Source of the DNA: DASPLH01 sp035627675
GTDB lineage: Bacteria; Acidobacteriota; Terriglobia; Terriglobales; Acidobacteriaceae
Assembly: GCA_035627675.1 (NCBI GenBank)
Contig: DASPLH010000081.1
Coordinates: 1 to 23,829, forward strand
Direction: 5' to 3'
DNA length: 23,829 bases
This document shows, piece after piece, positions 22,758 to 23,829 of this stretch. The notes below the pieces were generated by a model. That model ran no database searches. It was not told where the DNA came from and saw only the letters and a program-made list of their open reading frames with translations. Both the position numbers and the translations under genes were made by a program. Position 1 is the first letter of the stretch; every line of letters begins with the position of its first letter.

Positions 22758-23057
22758 TTACAATTCCGACTGCAGGTTGCTCCGGAGCGCCTTGATCGCC
22801 GGCTCATTTCGCTTGTACCACATCCATGTTCCAGACTTCGATGTCTCGATCAGTCCGGCTTGCTTCAGTATCTTCATGTGGTGCGAGATGGTTGGCTGCG
22901 CGAGCTTCACGCGCTGTTCGATATCGCTCGCGTTCATTCCAGGATGATCGCTTGACCTGACCCCGGCCTTCGGCTTCAGAAGGCGCAGGATCTTACGCCG
23001 CGTTGGATCAGCGATCGCTCGGAGAGAGAGGCTGAGTTTGTCAGTAGCTGCTTTCAT
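22758..23057 (-). CDS. ArsR family winged-helix transcriptional regulator
   Basis: The 99-residue protein has the ArsR fold: LRAIADPTRRKILRLL (about 12-27), the recognition helix region LAQPTISHHMKILKQAGLI (about 52-70) and the wing SKSGTWMWYKRN. It contains no cysteine, so it lacks the classic metal-sensing Cys motifs. It may sense something else or act as a plain repressor, as in the SdpR-like branch. The ATG at 23057 has no Shine-Dalgarno (CCCCC precedes it). A palindrome overlapping a -10 just upstream suggests autoregulation. No target gene adjoins it on the divergent side, which is a 500-base gap. Confidence 0.88.
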   Translation of the reverse strand: MKAATDKLSLSLRAIADPTRRKILRLLKPKAGVRSSDHPGMNASDIEQRVKLAQPTISHHMKILKQAGLIETSKSGTWMWYKRNEPAIKALRSNLQSEL

Positions 23058-23064
23058 GGGGGTT

Positions 23065-23085
23065 CATAAATTGTACGAATCTATG
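23065..23085 (-). promoter_or_regulatory. Palindrome and -10 box upstream of the ArsR gene
   Basis: CATAAATT (23065-23072), 5-base spacer, AATCTATG (23078-23085) is an inverted repeat with one mismatch. On the minus strand it contains TACAAT (23075-23070), a good -10 hexamer 12 bases before the ATG. No clear -35 is present. Overlap of a palindrome with the -10 is typical of an autorepressor site. Confidence 0.45.
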
Positions 23086-23513
23086 CCGTTCCGCCGCTAG
23101 TATCGAATGTGCCATTTCTCGGCCGCGCGGTTGAGAGTGGGAAAGCTTGTCCCGCGCCCACACTCGCGCATTCTCAAGAACAGATGTATCGGGCGGTGTC
23201 CGCGACGCAATACTCCGGCGGGTTTGACCAGGCGAGCGGAAGCAATCTCCGCGACCGGTCTGCGCACTCCCGTCATTGTCGGCGTCGCATCCCGGCCGAT
23301 CCCGCGAAATATCCCGGAAATACGTGAGTTTCGATCCAAACCCGTGCCGGACGCGGGTCTTGGACGAACAGACTCCATCGCGGAGAGATGCGCCACAACG
23401 CGCGCGGCAGATGCGAGCGGCGGGCCGGGGCGCGACGGGTGAAGCGGCTCGCGTCGCGGCTCTCGAGGCCGGGCCAGGTTGAAAATCCTGCCCTGGCCAT
23501 GTTGCCTGTGTAG
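23086..23513. other. Gap of about 430 bases with no recognised gene
   Basis: Overlapping open frames exist on both strands but their products are Arg/Ala/Ser/Pro-rich and resemble no family, as expected for chance frames in high-GC DNA. A 7-bp hairpin ACCCGTG/CGCGGGT (23339-23357, one G-T pair) and GGCCAGG/CCTGGCC (23472-23498) are visible. I cannot assign an RNA gene or riboswitch. Confidence 0.5.
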
Positions 23514-23542
23514 TAAACAAAAGCCTCGACCGCGTCGAGGCT
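23514..23542 (-). terminator. Rho-independent terminator of the SPOR-domain gene
   Basis: On the minus strand AGCCTCGAC, loop GCG, GTCGAGGCT (23542-23522) is followed by TTTGTTTAC. It starts 22 bases after the stop codon. Confidence 0.8.
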
Positions 23543-23564
23543 GCACATTTATTCCGGTTGCAGA

Positions 23565-23829
23565 CTACTTCTTGACGATGGGGTTGTACCCGTCACCGAC
23601 AAGCTTCGACTTCATGGCTTCGGCATCCTTCAGCTCCGCGAAGGGCCCCACCTGAACGTGGAACAGCCTGTCGCTGGCCGTGTTGCTGACGAACACCGGG
23701 TATTGCTTCTGCTGAAGGGCAGTCTTCAGCAGCTCGGCGTCTTCCTTCTTGCTCACGGCGGCGATCTGCACGGTGTAGCCCGTGCCGGTGGCGATCGGAG
23801 GGATGTTGGCCCGCAGCTCGGGTGCCGCG
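23565..23829 (-). CDS. SPOR-domain protein, C-terminal fragment
   Basis: The minus-strand frame enters from the window edge and ends at the TAG at 23565-23567. The last ~75 residues form a SPOR domain: GYTVQIAAVSKKEDAELL, then LKTALQQKQYPVFV, RLFHVQVGPFAELKDAE and KLVGDGYNPIV. SPOR domains bind denuded peptidoglycan glycan strands at the division septum. The preceding residues (APELRANIPPIATG) look like the end of a Pro/Ala linker, as in DedD- or FtsN-like proteins with an N-terminal membrane anchor. The N terminus is outside the window, so a division role is inference. Confidence 0.85.
   Translation of the reverse strand, partial: AAPELRANIPPIATGTGYTVQIAAVSKKEDAELLKTALQQKQYPVFVSNTASDRLFHVQVGPFAELKDAEAMKSKLVGDGYNPIVKK

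Noticed and set aside
23107..23546. Overlapping ORFs of 70-160 codons on both strands in the gap before the SPOR gene
   Set aside because: Products are low-complexity in Arg/Ala/Ser and no member has a start with a ribosome-binding site or a recognisable domain.

Overview
The window is high-GC, gene-dense bacterial chromosome. The gene set (a tatA-tatC-M28 peptidase cluster, a menaquinone-type UbiE/MenG methyltransferase, several secreted proteins without clear function, a stand-alone LigD polymerase domain) fits an Acidobacteriota of the Terriglobia type. That assignment is inference from gene content; there is no rRNA or marker phylogeny here. No IS element, prophage, CRISPR array, tRNA or rRNA was seen. 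Most of it looks like core chromosome with genes in short runs on both strands.

Layout. 1-94: 3' end of a response-regulator receiver gene. 161-1789: two minus-strand genes, a metallophosphoesterase and a nucleotidyltransferase-fold protein. 2114-3166: LigD-type polymerase domain (NHEJ). 3222-4052: exported protein. 4446-6131: S41 (CtpA-like) protease. 6132-6580: a long gap with a degenerate inverted array of GTTTC/GAAAC words. 6581-8842: tatA, tatC and an M28 peptidase lipoprotein with overlapping ends. 8936-9748: DUF2231-Rieske fusion, divergent from a sodium:solute symporter (9900-11696). 11739-14327: TerC/Alx membrane protein and nadB on the minus strand. 14451-16328: aroB and ubiE/menG. 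16341-17417: NAD-dependent epimerase. 17679-21655: a plus-strand run of CDF metal transporter, OsmC-like protein, small glutaredoxin, EamA transporter and dienelactone hydrolase. 21757-22689: exported protein of unknown function. 22758-23057: ArsR regulator. 23565-end: SPOR-domain C terminus.

The most notable item is the small glutaredoxin at 19612-19851. Its reading frame has one internal TGA exactly where the first active-site Cys belongs (U-P-P-C). A perfect 8-bp hairpin with a GGA loop follows 32 nt after the TGA, which fits a bacterial SECIS element. The gene therefore reads as a selenocysteine glutaredoxin, and a plain ORF caller would miss its N terminus. Its ribosome-binding site lies inside a second, 18-bp leader hairpin, suggesting structural control of translation. 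The neighbours (OsmC, CDF metal exporter) suggest a thiol/metal stress setting; this is inference.

Other points worth a second look: the EamA gene has no ATG/GTG start in frame while an ATGA overlap sits one frame away; the CDF transporter appears to carry three tandem C-terminal domains; two perfect TTGACATTCCCA repeats precede the LigD gene; and a palindrome overlaps the likely -10 of the arsR-type gene.
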